A stretch of 52,089 bases of DNA, taken from the NCBI GenBank assembly GCA_903876765.1, contig CAIRBH010000038.1, positions 1 to 52,089 of the forward strand, in the 5' to 3' direction. Position 1 is the stretch's first letter; each line of letters starts with the position of its first letter. The notes below the pieces were generated by a model. It was given only the letters and a program-made list of their open reading frames with translations. It searched no databases and was not told the DNA's origin. The DNA is from an uncultured Pseudomonadota bacterium (GTDB lineage: Bacteria > Pseudomonadota > Gammaproteobacteria > Burkholderiales > Methylophilaceae). Both the position numbers and the translations under genes were made by a program. Shown piece by piece: positions 8,321 to 16,527 of the stretch.

Positions 8321-9073
8321 TTATTTTTTTGCAGTAGGTTTGATGTCAAATGCGCTGGCGACCTTGCTATCACTCACAGCATCATTGCTCAGTTGTTGTA
8401 ATTGCAAAGTCATTTCGGCTAATTTAATGTCTTGCGCTGCACTGTGCTCTAGCAAGGCTTGCAGGGCTTTGGACATCGCTTCATGATTAAATTTCTCATT
8501 ATCATCAATCACTGCGTAAGCAGTAAAGCTGGTTTTAGCTGTTTGATCTTGCGGGCTGGTTTCCTCTATCAAAATTCTGGCAGGGATGCCAATCGCCGTG
8601 GCATTCGCTGGAATATCTTTCACCACTACTGCGTTAGAGCCTATTTTAGCGCCTGCGCCTATGGTAATCGGGCCTAGTATCTTTGCGCCAGCACCAATGA
8701 CTACGCCATTTTCTAGTGTAGGGTGACGCTTACCTTTATTCCAAGACGTACCGCCCAAGGTGACGCCGTGGTATAGCGTGCAATCGTCGCCTATCACGGC
8801 GGTTTCGCCAATGACTATACCCATGCCGTGGTCAATAAATACGCGGTGGCCTATGCTAGCACCGGGGTGAATTTCAATACCAGTCAGCCAACGGGCGATA
8901 TGCGAACTAAACCGCGCAAGCCAGAAAAAGCGTTGTTGCCACAAGCAATGCGATATGCGGTGCATCAATAAGGCGTGTACACCAGGGTAGGTGGTTAAGA
9001 TTTCCCAATGCGTTCTGGCGGCGGGGTCGCGCTGAAAAACGATAGCAATGTCTTCTTTGAGGTGATCGAACAT
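8321..9073 (-). CDS. cysE: Serine O-acetyltransferase
   Basis: The enzyme acetylates serine with acetyl-CoA to O-acetylserine, the first step of cysteine synthesis. It has 250 residues: an N-terminal helical part, then a left-handed beta helix of hexapeptide repeats from about residue 66 to 165 (for example [17 protein letters not shown]). Catalytic candidates are Asp81/His82 and His102, and the [13 protein letters not shown] loop is at 108-120. The C-terminal tail of about 80 residues is longer and more polar than in many short CysE proteins. It sits immediately upstream of the isc operon, linking cysteine supply to sulfur mobilisation. Confidence 0.94.
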   Translation of the reverse strand: MFDHLKEDIAIVFQRDPAARTHWEILTTYPGVHALLMHRISHCLWQQRFFWLARFSSHIARWLTGIEIHPGASIGHRVFIDHGMGIVIGETAVIGDDCTLYHGVTLGGTSWNKGKRHPTLENGVVIGAGAKILGPITIGAGAKIGSNAVVVKDIPANATAIGIPARILIEETSPQDQTAKTSFTAYAVIDDNEKFNHEAMSKALQALLEHSAAQDIKLAEMTLQLQQLSNDAVSDSKVASAFDIKPTAKK

Positions 9074-9148
9074 ATTAAGCCTTATCCATTAAATCGTACC
9101 TAAAACTGATCAGTGCCAGATTATCACCAATAAATTCTAGCCGCCATT

Positions 9149-9925
9149 TTAGTACTTATTATGCTTTCTTGGGCTGACGGTGAGCGTTAGTATGCCACGT
9201 AATAGGTTGACTTCTTCTTTTTCTAGCCGACTTCTTGCATAAATTCGTCTTAAACGCTCCATGAGTTTTTTTGGCGCATTGGGGTTTAAATAGCCGATAT
9301 GTAGCAAAGTTGCCTCTAAATGTGCGTAATATGCTTCTAAACTATCAATAGTGGCGTATTCAGGGCTGGTGTTAAGGTTAAGATTATCATCGGCGATGTG
9401 TTGAGCGGCTAAGGCCGTCATTCTGAGTTCGTAACACATAATTTGCACGGCGGCTGCCAAGTTGAGCGAGGAGTATTCAGGGTTGGCTTGTATCATGGCC
9501 AGTAATTGGCAGTGGTCTAGCTCAGCGTTAGATAGGCCGCTCATTTCGGTACCAAAAACTAGCGCAACAGGCTGTGAGCTGGCGATTTCTATGGCTTTTG
9601 CAGCGGCAGTTCTGACATTGACAAGTTCATGCGATAGGCCACGTTTACGGGCACTCATGCCTATGGCAAAAGCGCATCCAGTTAGGGCTTCGGCTAAAGT
9701 ACTAGTAACTATGGCATTGTCTAGTAAATCAGCCGCACCAGTCGCTAGCGCCGTAGCATGAGCGTCAGGAAAGTGTTGCGGATTGACTAAATATAAATGC
9801 TGCAAGCCCATGGTTTTCATGGCGCGTGCAGCCGAACCTATATTGCCAGGGTGGCTGGTTTGGCATAACACCACACGAAAATTGCGCAAGCACAGTAACT
9901 GAGGCGACTCTGTATTTTCTGACAT
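9149..9925 (-). CDS. trmJ: tRNA (cytidine/uridine-2'-O-)-methyltransferase TrmJ
   Basis: TrmJ methylates the ribose at position 32 of certain tRNAs using S-adenosylmethionine. It has 258 residues with the SPOUT-family motifs in order: VVLCQTSHPGNIGSAARAMK at the N-terminus (motif 1), VALVFGTEMSGLSN (motif 2) and SLNLAAAVQIMCYEL (motif 3), which form the trefoil-knot cofactor site. A C-terminal helical extension follows. It is upstream of cysE on the same strand; trmJ-cysE-iscR is a recurrent neighbourhood in beta- and gammaproteobacteria. Confidence 0.93.
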   Translation of the reverse strand: MSENTESPQLLCLRNFRVVLCQTSHPGNIGSAARAMKTMGLQHLYLVNPQHFPDAHATALATGAADLLDNAIVTSTLAEALTGCAFAIGMSARKRGLSHELVNVRTAAAKAIEIASSQPVALVFGTEMSGLSNAELDHCQLLAMIQANPEYSSLNLAAAVQIMCYELRMTALAAQHIADDNLNLNTSPEYATIDSLEAYYAHLEATLLHIGYLNPNAPKKLMERLRRIYARSRLEKEEVNLLRGILTLTVSPRKHNKY

Positions 9926-9943
9926 TAAAATACTGCAAAAATA

Positions 9944-10567
9944 CTATTTTTGCGCTTCAAATTTTTCAGCTTTACGGTCTATCAGCCCACACATGAATTC
10001 TTTCATTTCCCAAAATGGGATAGGGTCTTTGTTATACAAGCGCACTCTTTTTGGCAGTCCAGCTTTTTCAACTATATTTTCTTCAGTCAAGTCAGTAATG
10101 ACAACAATGGCCATAGCGGAAAATGCGGGGATGTCTCGCAGCGCATTGAGCATGGCAAAGCTGTCGATTTCTGGCATGGTGAGGTTAGTCAACAGCAAGT
10201 CAGGATTGTGCTGAGCTAGGTAAATCAGGCCTTCATAGGCGTTAGTAAAGTACTGAATATCAATCGCCAAGCCCCAAGCTTCTATGGTTTGCTTATATAG
10301 ATCCACTGTTGCCGCGTCGTTTTCTATGACGACTACACCTAAGGCCGTGCTATTGTGCCTAGGCAGCTGCGGAAACTTTTTCGCGGCCACCATGCGGTCG
10401 AACGAAGCTCGGGTAATGCGTCTATGGCCACCCGGGGTTTTCCATGCTTCTAAGGCGCCGCGTTCTACCCAAAGTTGAACGGATCGTATGGTGACGCCTA
10501 GCTCTTTTGCTACATCGCTGGTCGTCATGAGGTCAAGCGCCTGTAATGCTAATTTTTTCATTGCCAC
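9944..10567 (-). CDS. MerR/excisionase-type HTH fused to a receiver-like domain lacking the phospho-Asp
   Basis: This 207-residue protein joins two modules. Residues 14-60 are a MerR/excisionase-type winged helix (TTSDVAKELGVTIRSVQLWVERGALEAW followed by TPGGHRRI). Residues 76-197 fold like a response-regulator receiver: the acidic patch is reduced to Glu82/Asp84, the phosphoacceptor position is Asn128 (DLLLTNLTMPEID), Thr158 and the conserved Lys180 remain. It is therefore probably a DNA-binding protein with a non-phosphorylatable receiver. The listed start is GTG; ATG at codon 3 or Met14 are alternatives. It is the last gene of a six-gene signalling run, 50 nt after the CheY-like gene and 18 nt before trmJ. 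The target DNA is unknown. Confidence 0.85.
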   Translation of the reverse strand: MAMKKLALQALDLMTTSDVAKELGVTIRSVQLWVERGALEAWKTPGGHRRITRASFDRMVAAKKFPQLPRHNSTALGVVVIENDAATVDLYKQTIEAWGLAIDIQYFTNAYEGLIYLAQHNPDLLLTNLTMPEIDSFAMLNALRDIPAFSAMAIVVITDLTEENIVEKAGLPKRVRLYNKDPIPFWEMKEFMCGLIDRKAEKFEAQK

Positions 10568-10617
10568 TTTAATTTAACCTTTATTGATTAATATGTTGAT
10601 TGAGCTAGATTAATTAT

Positions 10618-10989
10618 TTAAACGATCTGTTCATTTAATACGCGCTCTATTTCACTGAGCAAATGTGTAGGGCTAAACGGCTTAGTAATATAGCCATTTG
10701 CGCCTGCTTGCAAGCCTTCTATTATTTCATTTTGCTGAATTAAAGCGCTGATTAAAATAATTTTGATGTCGCTGTATTCATACCAACGTCTAATCAGTTT
10801 GCACCAATCTAAGCCATTGACCCCTGGCATCATGATGTCGAGCAAAATTAAGTCTGGCTTATCATCTTCTAATCTAAGGCTGGCATCAACTGCACTAATC
10901 GCCTCAGTGACTATATATTTTGTTCCCACACTGACTTTGATGAGTTTTCTAATTTCAGCATTGTCATCAATTACTAAAATTTTCTTCAT
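10618..10989 (-). CDS. Single-domain response regulator (CheY-like)
   Basis: This 123-residue protein is a stand-alone receiver. The acidic pair is Asp8/Asp9, the phosphoacceptor Asp51 (LILLDIMMPGVNG), and Lys103 lies in YITKPFSP; all are intact, so it should be phosphorylatable. There is no output domain. It starts 63 nt after the histidine kinase stop and is the obvious partner of that kinase. Its position before the HTH/pseudo-receiver gene suggests that output passes through protein-protein contacts, perhaps with that protein. The partner assignment is inference from adjacency. Confidence 0.9.
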   Translation of the reverse strand: MKKILVIDDNAEIRKLIKVSVGTKYIVTEAISAVDASLRLEDDKPDLILLDIMMPGVNGLDWCKLIRRWYEYSDIKIILISALIQQNEIIEGLQAGANGYITKPFSPTHLLSEIERVLNEQIV

Positions 10990-11052
10990 TACCGCCTCCC
11001 TGCCGAACTATTCTACATATATTCTAAAAAATGCGCTATCACTTCGCTATCA

Positions 11053-13695
11053 CTAAGTATTTTTTATGACCGCGTCTATTGATATAGAATCAGCCACGGG
11101 TAAATACAGCATCACTTTAGTCCCTAGTTTGTATTTACTTTCTATTTCTACTGAGCCACCATGTTGATCCATAATGTTCTTTATAATCGCCATGCCTAGG
11201 CCTGTTCCTGGAATAGCGCCCGCTGGGTTCGCTCGATAAAACTTTTCAAATACCCGCGCTAGCTGCTCAGGCGTCATGCCTATGCCATAATCTTCAATGG
11301 CAATTAATAGTTTGCGCTGTCCATCGTGCATCACTTCAGCGACGTGCATATCAATTGGGCCATGCTTGGGCGAGAATTTATAAGCATTACTTAAGCAGTT
11401 TTTAACAGCCTGCTCAATTTTAGCTATATCGACTTTAACTTCAGGTAAATTTTGCGCTAGGTGTAGATTGATTTTGTTATGATTGTCAGAGGTAATAAAA
11501 GTTTCAGCCAGCGTTACTAGGCTTGGGCCTATCTGCTGAGTTTTCATCTGCAACAATCCTACCGCCTGCGCTTCGATTCTAGCCACATCTAGCATGTCGT
11601 TGAGCAAGTTAATCATGGCGTTAGATTGGTTGTAAATTACTTCTAGCATCTCGTGCTTTTCATCAGCATTACCCGCGCCCATTTTTAACAGTTCGGTATA
11701 ACCATAGATCATGGTCATAGGCGTTCTTAACTCATGGGCAGCAGTGGCAACAAACTCAGATTTCATTTTGTCTATTAAGATTCTTTCGGTAATGTCGTTA
11801 TAGTAAATAATTCTACTGATACGAGGAATGTTGCAGTCTATATAGTGGCGTGCAATAACTTTTCCATCAGTCAACTCTAAGTTGAATCCTAGCGCATGGT
11901 CTTTGGATGCGATTGTTTTGCCTACTTTTATATCAGATTTAATCGCTAAATTGGATGTCGCTATATAGTTATCGGTATGAATGCATTTTTCTTTAATAAA
12001 ATTATCAAGTTCAATTTCATGAATAGATAAAATTTGCTTTGCTTTAACCTTAAATAGCTGGCAAAAAGCTGGGTTAACATAAGAAACCTGACGTTCAGGA
12101 CTAATCGCCAGCATAGGGTTAGGGTTAGAATCAAATAGCGCTTCTTTGTCTTCATGTTCACGTTCAGTGCTTGCTAAGACCTGCTTTTGCGATGTGATGT
12201 CGCTTTGTATAGACACATAGCCAGAGTTTTTATTATCCTCATCAATGGGCGTGGCAATGATGTGTGTCCAATATTTTTCACCTGACTTTTTATAATTGAC
12301 CACTTCTACATTAAAACCTTTATGGTGTTTAATGGCGCCATGCATGATTTTTACCGTATCTGGGTTGGTCTCTGCACCTTGCAAGAATGAGCCTAGTTTT
12401 TTACCCAGCATAAATGCCGCAGAATAGCCCGTGAAAGCTATAAAAGCAGGATTCACCCAAAGCACATGGCCATAACAGTCGGTGATGCTGACGGAATTGG
12501 TGGTAGTTTGCGCAACAATGGCGAGTTTTTTGTACTCCTCTTTGCTGGCTGATAGCATGGCTTCTCTAGCGCCGTTAATGGCGAGTAGCTGATTAAAGGC
12601 TTTAATTAAAGTGCCAATTTCATCATGGTGATGCACCTTTAAGTGTTGCTGGGTAAAGTTTTCAGGGTTTTTTGACCAAGTTGCAAGGGTTTGTGCCGCT
12701 TCAGTCATGGGTATAAATAGTTTTTTTAGGCTCCATCTAGACAAGATAATCATGAGCATGATAGCGATTAAGGCGCACAACATAGTGCGAGCGTTATTGA
12801 GGGCACGTATTGGGGCAAAAATCTCTGCGGTGGGCAATGTCACAATGAATTGCCAGCCAGCTAAGGGAATTAATTTAGACGACTCTAGTACTTCAACGCC
12901 CTTGGAGTTCAAACCCACACTACTGCTACTATGGCTGGCCAGATATTCATCTATTAACGCTATCTTGTCCAGTGGGGGCAGTTGTTCCATGACGCGGTTT
13001 TTATCGGTTGCCGATACTATCAGGCGATGTTGATGGTCCACAATCAGAAACTCACCATTTTCACCATACTGATTGCTAGTGACTTTATCAATAAAGTTGA
13101 TTTTTGCCAGATTGGTTGCACCCACTAAGGCGGCGATGACTTGACCTTGCTCGTCACTAATGGCGTTCACCATTAAAAATAGCGGGGCTTGATGATATTG
13201 ATCTAAGCTGGGTGTGCCGACTATGCTTTTGGCTTGACCACTCAATACGGCTTTAATTGAAGCTTGGTCGATAAATGGTTTAATCTCACGCGCTTGGTCG
13301 CTAATGATAGTGCCATCGGCTTTAACGATGTATAAGCCTTCATTAAATAGCGTTTCAAGCACAGGGTGGCGACTTATTTCGGCTTGTATTAAGGGTGGCT
13401 GATTGAGCATGGCGCGGGTAAAAAATTGAGTCGCAACTGCCAGTGCGGTCAATCGGTCATAGAACTCATGGTTGAGTTGCGCGGCTGCCACATTGGCGGT
13501 AGAGACTTGCTGCTTAGCGCTTAAGCTTAGGATGTCTTCGCGAATATTCTTTTTGGCAAAGCTAATTAATAATATGGCCGCTAGCACAAAACTTGCTAAA
13601 ACAGCAGCTATCACCTTGGTTTTTAAAGAAAGCGATTTGAGATTTTTCATCTTATTTAAGTGTTCGTTTATTTTCTCAAATGGTTTCCAAGTCAT
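11053..13695 (-). CDS. Membrane sensor histidine kinase (Cache-HAMP-PAS-PAS-HisKA-HATPase)
   Basis: This 880-residue sensor kinase has a first membrane helix at about 27-47, a periplasmic double-Cache sensory region at about 50-300, a second helix at about 303-321 and a HAMP-like linker at about 322-375. Two PAS domains follow (about 385-500 and 515-640). The HisKA domain has its phospho-acceptor at His654 (FVATAAHELRTPMT). The ATPase domain has the N box near 764-774 (VKNCLSNAYKFS), G1 DYGIGM at 802-807 and G2 GTGLGM at 830-835. There is no receiver or HPt module, so the flanking receiver genes are likely targets. The ligand is unknown; Cache domains often bind amino or organic acids. The start is weakly supported, and Met16 is an alternative. 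Confidence 0.92.
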   Translation of the reverse strand: MTWKPFEKINEHLNKMKNLKSLSLKTKVIAAVLASFVLAAILLISFAKKNIREDILSLSAKQQVSTANVAAAQLNHEFYDRLTALAVATQFFTRAMLNQPPLIQAEISRHPVLETLFNEGLYIVKADGTIISDQAREIKPFIDQASIKAVLSGQAKSIVGTPSLDQYHQAPLFLMVNAISDEQGQVIAALVGATNLAKINFIDKVTSNQYGENGEFLIVDHQHRLIVSATDKNRVMEQLPPLDKIALIDEYLASHSSSSVGLNSKGVEVLESSKLIPLAGWQFIVTLPTAEIFAPIRALNNARTMLCALIAIMLMIILSRWSLKKLFIPMTEAAQTLATWSKNPENFTQQHLKVHHHDEIGTLIKAFNQLLAINGAREAMLSASKEEYKKLAIVAQTTTNSVSITDCYGHVLWVNPAFIAFTGYSAAFMLGKKLGSFLQGAETNPDTVKIMHGAIKHHKGFNVEVVNYKKSGEKYWTHIIATPIDEDNKNSGYVSIQSDITSQKQVLASTEREHEDKEALFDSNPNPMLAISPERQVSYVNPAFCQLFKVKAKQILSIHEIELDNFIKEKCIHTDNYIATSNLAIKSDIKVGKTIASKDHALGFNLELTDGKVIARHYIDCNIPRISRIIYYNDITERILIDKMKSEFVATAAHELRTPMTMIYGYTELLKMGAGNADEKHEMLEVIYNQSNAMINLLNDMLDVARIEAQAVGLLQMKTQQIGPSLVTLAETFITSDNHNKINLHLAQNLPEVKVDIAKIEQAVKNCLSNAYKFSPKHGPIDMHVAEVMHDGQRKLLIAIEDYGIGMTPEQLARVFEKFYRANPAGAIPGTGLGMAIIKNIMDQHGGSVEIESKYKLGTKVMLYLPVADSISIDAVIKNT

Positions 13696-13714
13696 TTTTA
13701 CACATAATGGTGCG

Positions 13715-14011
13715 TTAAAGTGCGTCGACTGATGTTTTATTTAGACGATCTTTGAGCATTTTTCCGCTCTTAAAGCTGGGGTAAGCGGTCTCAGCGCGCT
13801 GAATTTTTTCACCTGTGCGCGGGTTTCTAACGATACGTGCTGCCCGCTGCTTGCTTGAAAATGTGCCAAAGCCGCGTATTTCAAATTTATTGCCACAACT
13901 TAATTGGTGGCTCATCGCGTTAATCATCTCGTTGATACATAGCAGGCAATCCGCCTCTGATAGTTCTGGGAAGTTCAGTTTGATATTGGCTACTAGTTCA
14001 GATTTAGTCAT
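13715..14011 (-). CDS. HU/IHF-family nucleoid protein (IHF-beta-like paralogue)
   Basis: This 98-residue protein belongs to the bacterial DNA-bending HU/IHF family. The MTKSELV start, GNKFEIRGFGTFSSKQR beta region and RNPRTGE arm tip, whose proline intercalates in DNA, are all present. It resembles the IHF beta subunit most. The usual ihfB neighbour rpsA is absent, so this is probably an additional paralogue rather than the housekeeping copy. It lies inside the signalling run, 19 nt before the histidine kinase and 39 nt after the HD-GYP gene, so it is likely co-transcribed with them. A role in local promoter architecture is inference. Confidence 0.88.
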   Translation of the reverse strand: MTKSELVANIKLNFPELSEADCLLCINEMINAMSHQLSCGNKFEIRGFGTFSSKQRAARIVRNPRTGEKIQRAETAYPSFKSGKMLKDRLNKTSVDAL

Positions 14012-14050
14012 GGTTAATCCTAGGTTTTCATTAAGTTCATCATTAATTAT

Positions 14051-14815
14051 TCAAGCGGGCCACATAAATTTAGTGTGTGAGTAGTTGAGTAGCTGGCTAT
14101 ATTGCTCTGGGCTGGTGTTAATGCGCAGCCGTAATTGCTGGAAACATTCAATATGGGCCATAAAAACTGCCAGTATGTCAGGGTCAAACTGTTGGCCAGT
14201 TTGGCTTGCTAGCATTTTTATCGCCTGATCATCAGTAAAAGCCGCTCGATAAGGTTTGTGCATGGTGAGCGCATCAAAACAATCAACCAAGGCAATAATT
14301 CTGGCTGCCAGCGGAATGGCGTAAGCGGCTAATTGATAAGGGTAGCCAGTGCCGTCAAATTTCTCATGGTGGCTAAGCGCAATGCTGGCTGCTAGCTGGA
14401 ATAAGGGCGTATCGGCTTGGCTTAAAATATGATGGCCAATCTCTGTATGCCTGTTCATGATTGCCCGCTCTGCGGGGCTAAGTGCGCCAGGCTTATTTAA
14501 AATAGCCTCAGGAATACCCAAATTGCCTACATCGTGCATAGGGGCGGCTAAACGCATCAGGTCACAAAATTCATCAGGCTCACCCAATAAACTGCTTAAT
14601 TTTCCTGCCATGTAAGCCAGCCGAATATTGTGTTGCAGGGTCGTTTGATCTGGGTGTTGGCCTGCGATAGCCAAGCGCATCAGCACTTCATGATGCGCCT
14701 CATGGCTAGTCAGTAAAGCTTGATCTGTAGGAGTATTTTGGCTGGCAGTATGCCCCAGTATGCCCCAGTTGGGCTGGGCTACATCGCTTTGCTGCGAATA
14801 ATTATGCCTTGCCAT
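14051..14815 (-). CDS. HD-GYP domain protein, probable c-di-GMP phosphodiesterase
   Basis: The HD-GYP domain hydrolyses cyclic di-GMP in characterised members. With the start used here the protein has 254 residues: the metal-binding HD pair is at 94-95 (MHDVGNLGIP) and the second signature HHEKFDGTGYP is at 149-159, both complete. The open frame extends upstream to ATG 14857, but that would overlap the preceding receiver gene by 56 bases. ATG at 14821 or 14815 gives a shorter overlap and loses no domain; ribosome sites are weak for all. There is no attached receiver, so the upstream response regulator may act on it in trans. Confidence 0.87.
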   Translation of the reverse strand: MARHNYSQQSDVAQPNWGILGHTASQNTPTDQALLTSHEAHHEVLMRLAIAGQHPDQTTLQHNIRLAYMAGKLSSLLGEPDEFCDLMRLAAPMHDVGNLGIPEAILNKPGALSPAERAIMNRHTEIGHHILSQADTPLFQLAASIALSHHEKFDGTGYPYQLAAYAIPLAARIIALVDCFDALTMHKPYRAAFTDDQAIKMLASQTGQQFDPDILAVFMAHIECFQQLRLRINTSPEQYSQLLNYSHTKFMWPA

Positions 14816-15317
14816 GACCATCTTTATGCTTAGCGGTATGTTTATGCCCGCCATCATTAGTCATTGCTGAAAGTTGCCGCATAGCCACCTCCATTAAATG
14901 AATCACACTAAATGGCTTAACAATATACTCATTAGCCCCGGCTGCAAGCCCTTTTTTGATGTCGCTAGTTTGACCCCTAGAGCTGACTAACACTATAGGC
15001 ATATAGGCCAGTTCTGGCGTATCTTTGACTATGCGGCACAAGTCCAGTCCATTAGTCATTGTTGGCGTATCAGTATCGGCACCTTTGGACAAAACAATAT
15101 CGAGCAGCATTAAATCTGGCTTAAGTGTGCGTGCTAGATGCAGCGCAGTTTGGCAGTCACTGGCTTCGTAAATTTTATGCTGGGTAGGCGCTAGTGATAA
15201 TTTAATCAATTGACGTATATGGTCTTGATCTTCAACAAGCAAAATCACCTTGGCTGGTTTGCTTGTATCAAGCGCAGCAGCGTCATTCTCTATATAGGGG
15301 TGGTGATGTTGATTCAT
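14802..15317 (-). CDS. Response regulator receiver protein with a loop insertion
   Basis: This 171-residue protein is a receiver domain with short polar tails and no output domain. The acidic pair is Glu29/Asp30, the phosphoacceptor is Asp73 (LMLLDIVLS) and Lys134 is in YIVKPFS. About ten extra residues (KGADTDTPTMTNG) follow the phospho-Asp where canonical receivers have a short PGMDG turn. The C-terminus is rich in His and Lys. It is the first gene of the signalling run and overlaps the HD-GYP gene. In other bacteria receiver and HD-GYP are often fused, so these two probably function as a split pair. Confidence 0.88.
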   Translation of the reverse strand: MNQHHHPYIENDAAALDTSKPAKVILLVEDQDHIRQLIKLSLAPTQHKIYEASDCQTALHLARTLKPDLMLLDIVLSKGADTDTPTMTNGLDLCRIVKDTPELAYMPIVLVSSRGQTSDIKKGLAAGANEYIVKPFSVIHLMEVAMRQLSAMTNDGGHKHTAKHKDGHGKA

Positions 15318-15675
15318 AAAATAGGGTTAATAGTTAAGGGTTTTTGTAACTTTGATAAATTTAAAAAGTATTTTTTATTTTATCAGATTGAATTATTATT
15401 TTGCATAAAAATATCAATTTAAAGTTAATTTTTTATGCGCTTAATCTGTAGCATCATGTAAGTTTGGCGGGCTTAAGTTGCAAATTTTGTTCAGCTTAGG
15501 CTAAGCTGGTCGATTGCTGACCCATTGCGGGTTGTGGTAGGTTAATATGCAAAATCGTATTAAAATACAGGCTGAATAGTTCTTTAACACGCCTTTCAAT
15601 CCAATGGTGAACTATGCAAATTCGGCATATTCATGATTTGATAAAAGTAAAGCACCTACACAGATTCGAGAAAAT
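15318..15675. other. Divergent intergenic region, AT-rich
   Basis: This 358-nt gap separates the minus-strand signalling operon from plus-strand suhB, so it must hold promoters for both. The half next to the signalling genes (15340-15430) is very AT-rich. On the minus strand a TTGATA (about 15411-15406) followed by A/T-rich sequence is a possible promoter, but no good -10 is clear. I saw no gene, repeat or strong hairpin here. Confidence 0.5.
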
Positions 15676-16482
15676 ATGCATCCTATGCTCACTAACGCAG
15701 TGAAAGCTGCACGCCGCGCTGGCAACATTATTACCCGTGCCTCCGAGGATATAGGCTCACTAAAAATTCAAACAAAAACCTATAATGATTTTGTTACCGA
15801 GGTCGATAAAGCCGCAGAACAGGCCATTATAGACACCCTTAAAACGCTATATCCAACACACGGCTTTTTGGGCGAAGAAAGTGGCGAATCGAATATTCAA
15901 TCAGACTTTATTTGGATTATTGACCCGCTAGATGGCACCACCAATTTTTTGCATGGTCTGCCACAATATTGCATTTCAATTGCCCTGCAAGAGCGCGGCG
16001 TATTGACCCATGCCGTGGTTTATGACCCCAACCGTAATGACTTGTTTACCGCCACCAAAGGGCGTGGCGCATTTTTAAACGATAAGCGTATTCGCGTCAC
16101 ACAGCGCACTAAATTGCAAGAATCAATTATCGGCACGGGCTTTCCGTTTCGTGATTTTAGCCATTTAGACACCTATTTAGCCATGCTCAAAGACATGATT
16201 AAAAAAACCACAGGCATACGCCGTCCTGGCTCTGCCGCCCTAGATTTAGCTTACGTAGCTGCGGGTTGGTATGATGGCTTTTGGGAAATCGGCCTATCTA
16301 CTTGGGATATCGCCGCAGGTGGTTTAATTGTGCAAGAAGCAGGCGGCATAGTTGGCGATTTTGAAGGTAATGAATCTTGGCTTAAAACTGGCAATATTGT
16401 TGCGGCTAACCCTAAAATATTTGCACAAATGCTACAAACCTTAGCGCCACATTTAACCGAAGGCCTGACCAGCCCTAAATAG
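15676..16482 (+). CDS. suhB: Inositol-1-monophosphatase family protein SuhB
   Basis: The family hydrolyses inositol phosphates in a magnesium-dependent way; SuhB of E. coli is also part of the rRNA antitermination complex. The protein has 268 residues. The metal-site motifs are present: Glu67/Glu68 in GEESG, DPLDGTT with Asp83 and Asp86, and Asp211 in STWDIAAGG. It is followed by mutS after 45 nt on the same strand. The start ATG is the one matching the usual MHPML N-terminus. Confidence 0.94.
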   Translation: MHPMLTNAVKAARRAGNIITRASEDIGSLKIQTKTYNDFVTEVDKAAEQAIIDTLKTLYPTHGFLGEESGESNIQSDFIWIIDPLDGTTNFLHGLPQYCISIALQERGVLTHAVVYDPNRNDLFTATKGRGAFLNDKRIRVTQRTKLQESIIGTGFPFRDFSHLDTYLAMLKDMIKKTTGIRRPGSAALDLAYVAAGWYDGFWEIGLSTWDIAAGGLIVQEAGGIVGDFEGNESWLKTGNIVAANPKIFAQMLQTLAPHLTEGLTSPK

Positions 16483-16527
16483 ACGACCACCCCCAATTCT
16501 TTTGCAGGCTATAAGTCCACTCATGAT

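Noticed and set aside
12350-12440. LOV photoreceptor signature in the first PAS domain of the kinase (GKKLGSFLQG)
   Set aside because: The flavin-adduct cysteine of the GRNCRFLQ motif is missing (Gly/Ser there), so light sensing by this domain is not supported.
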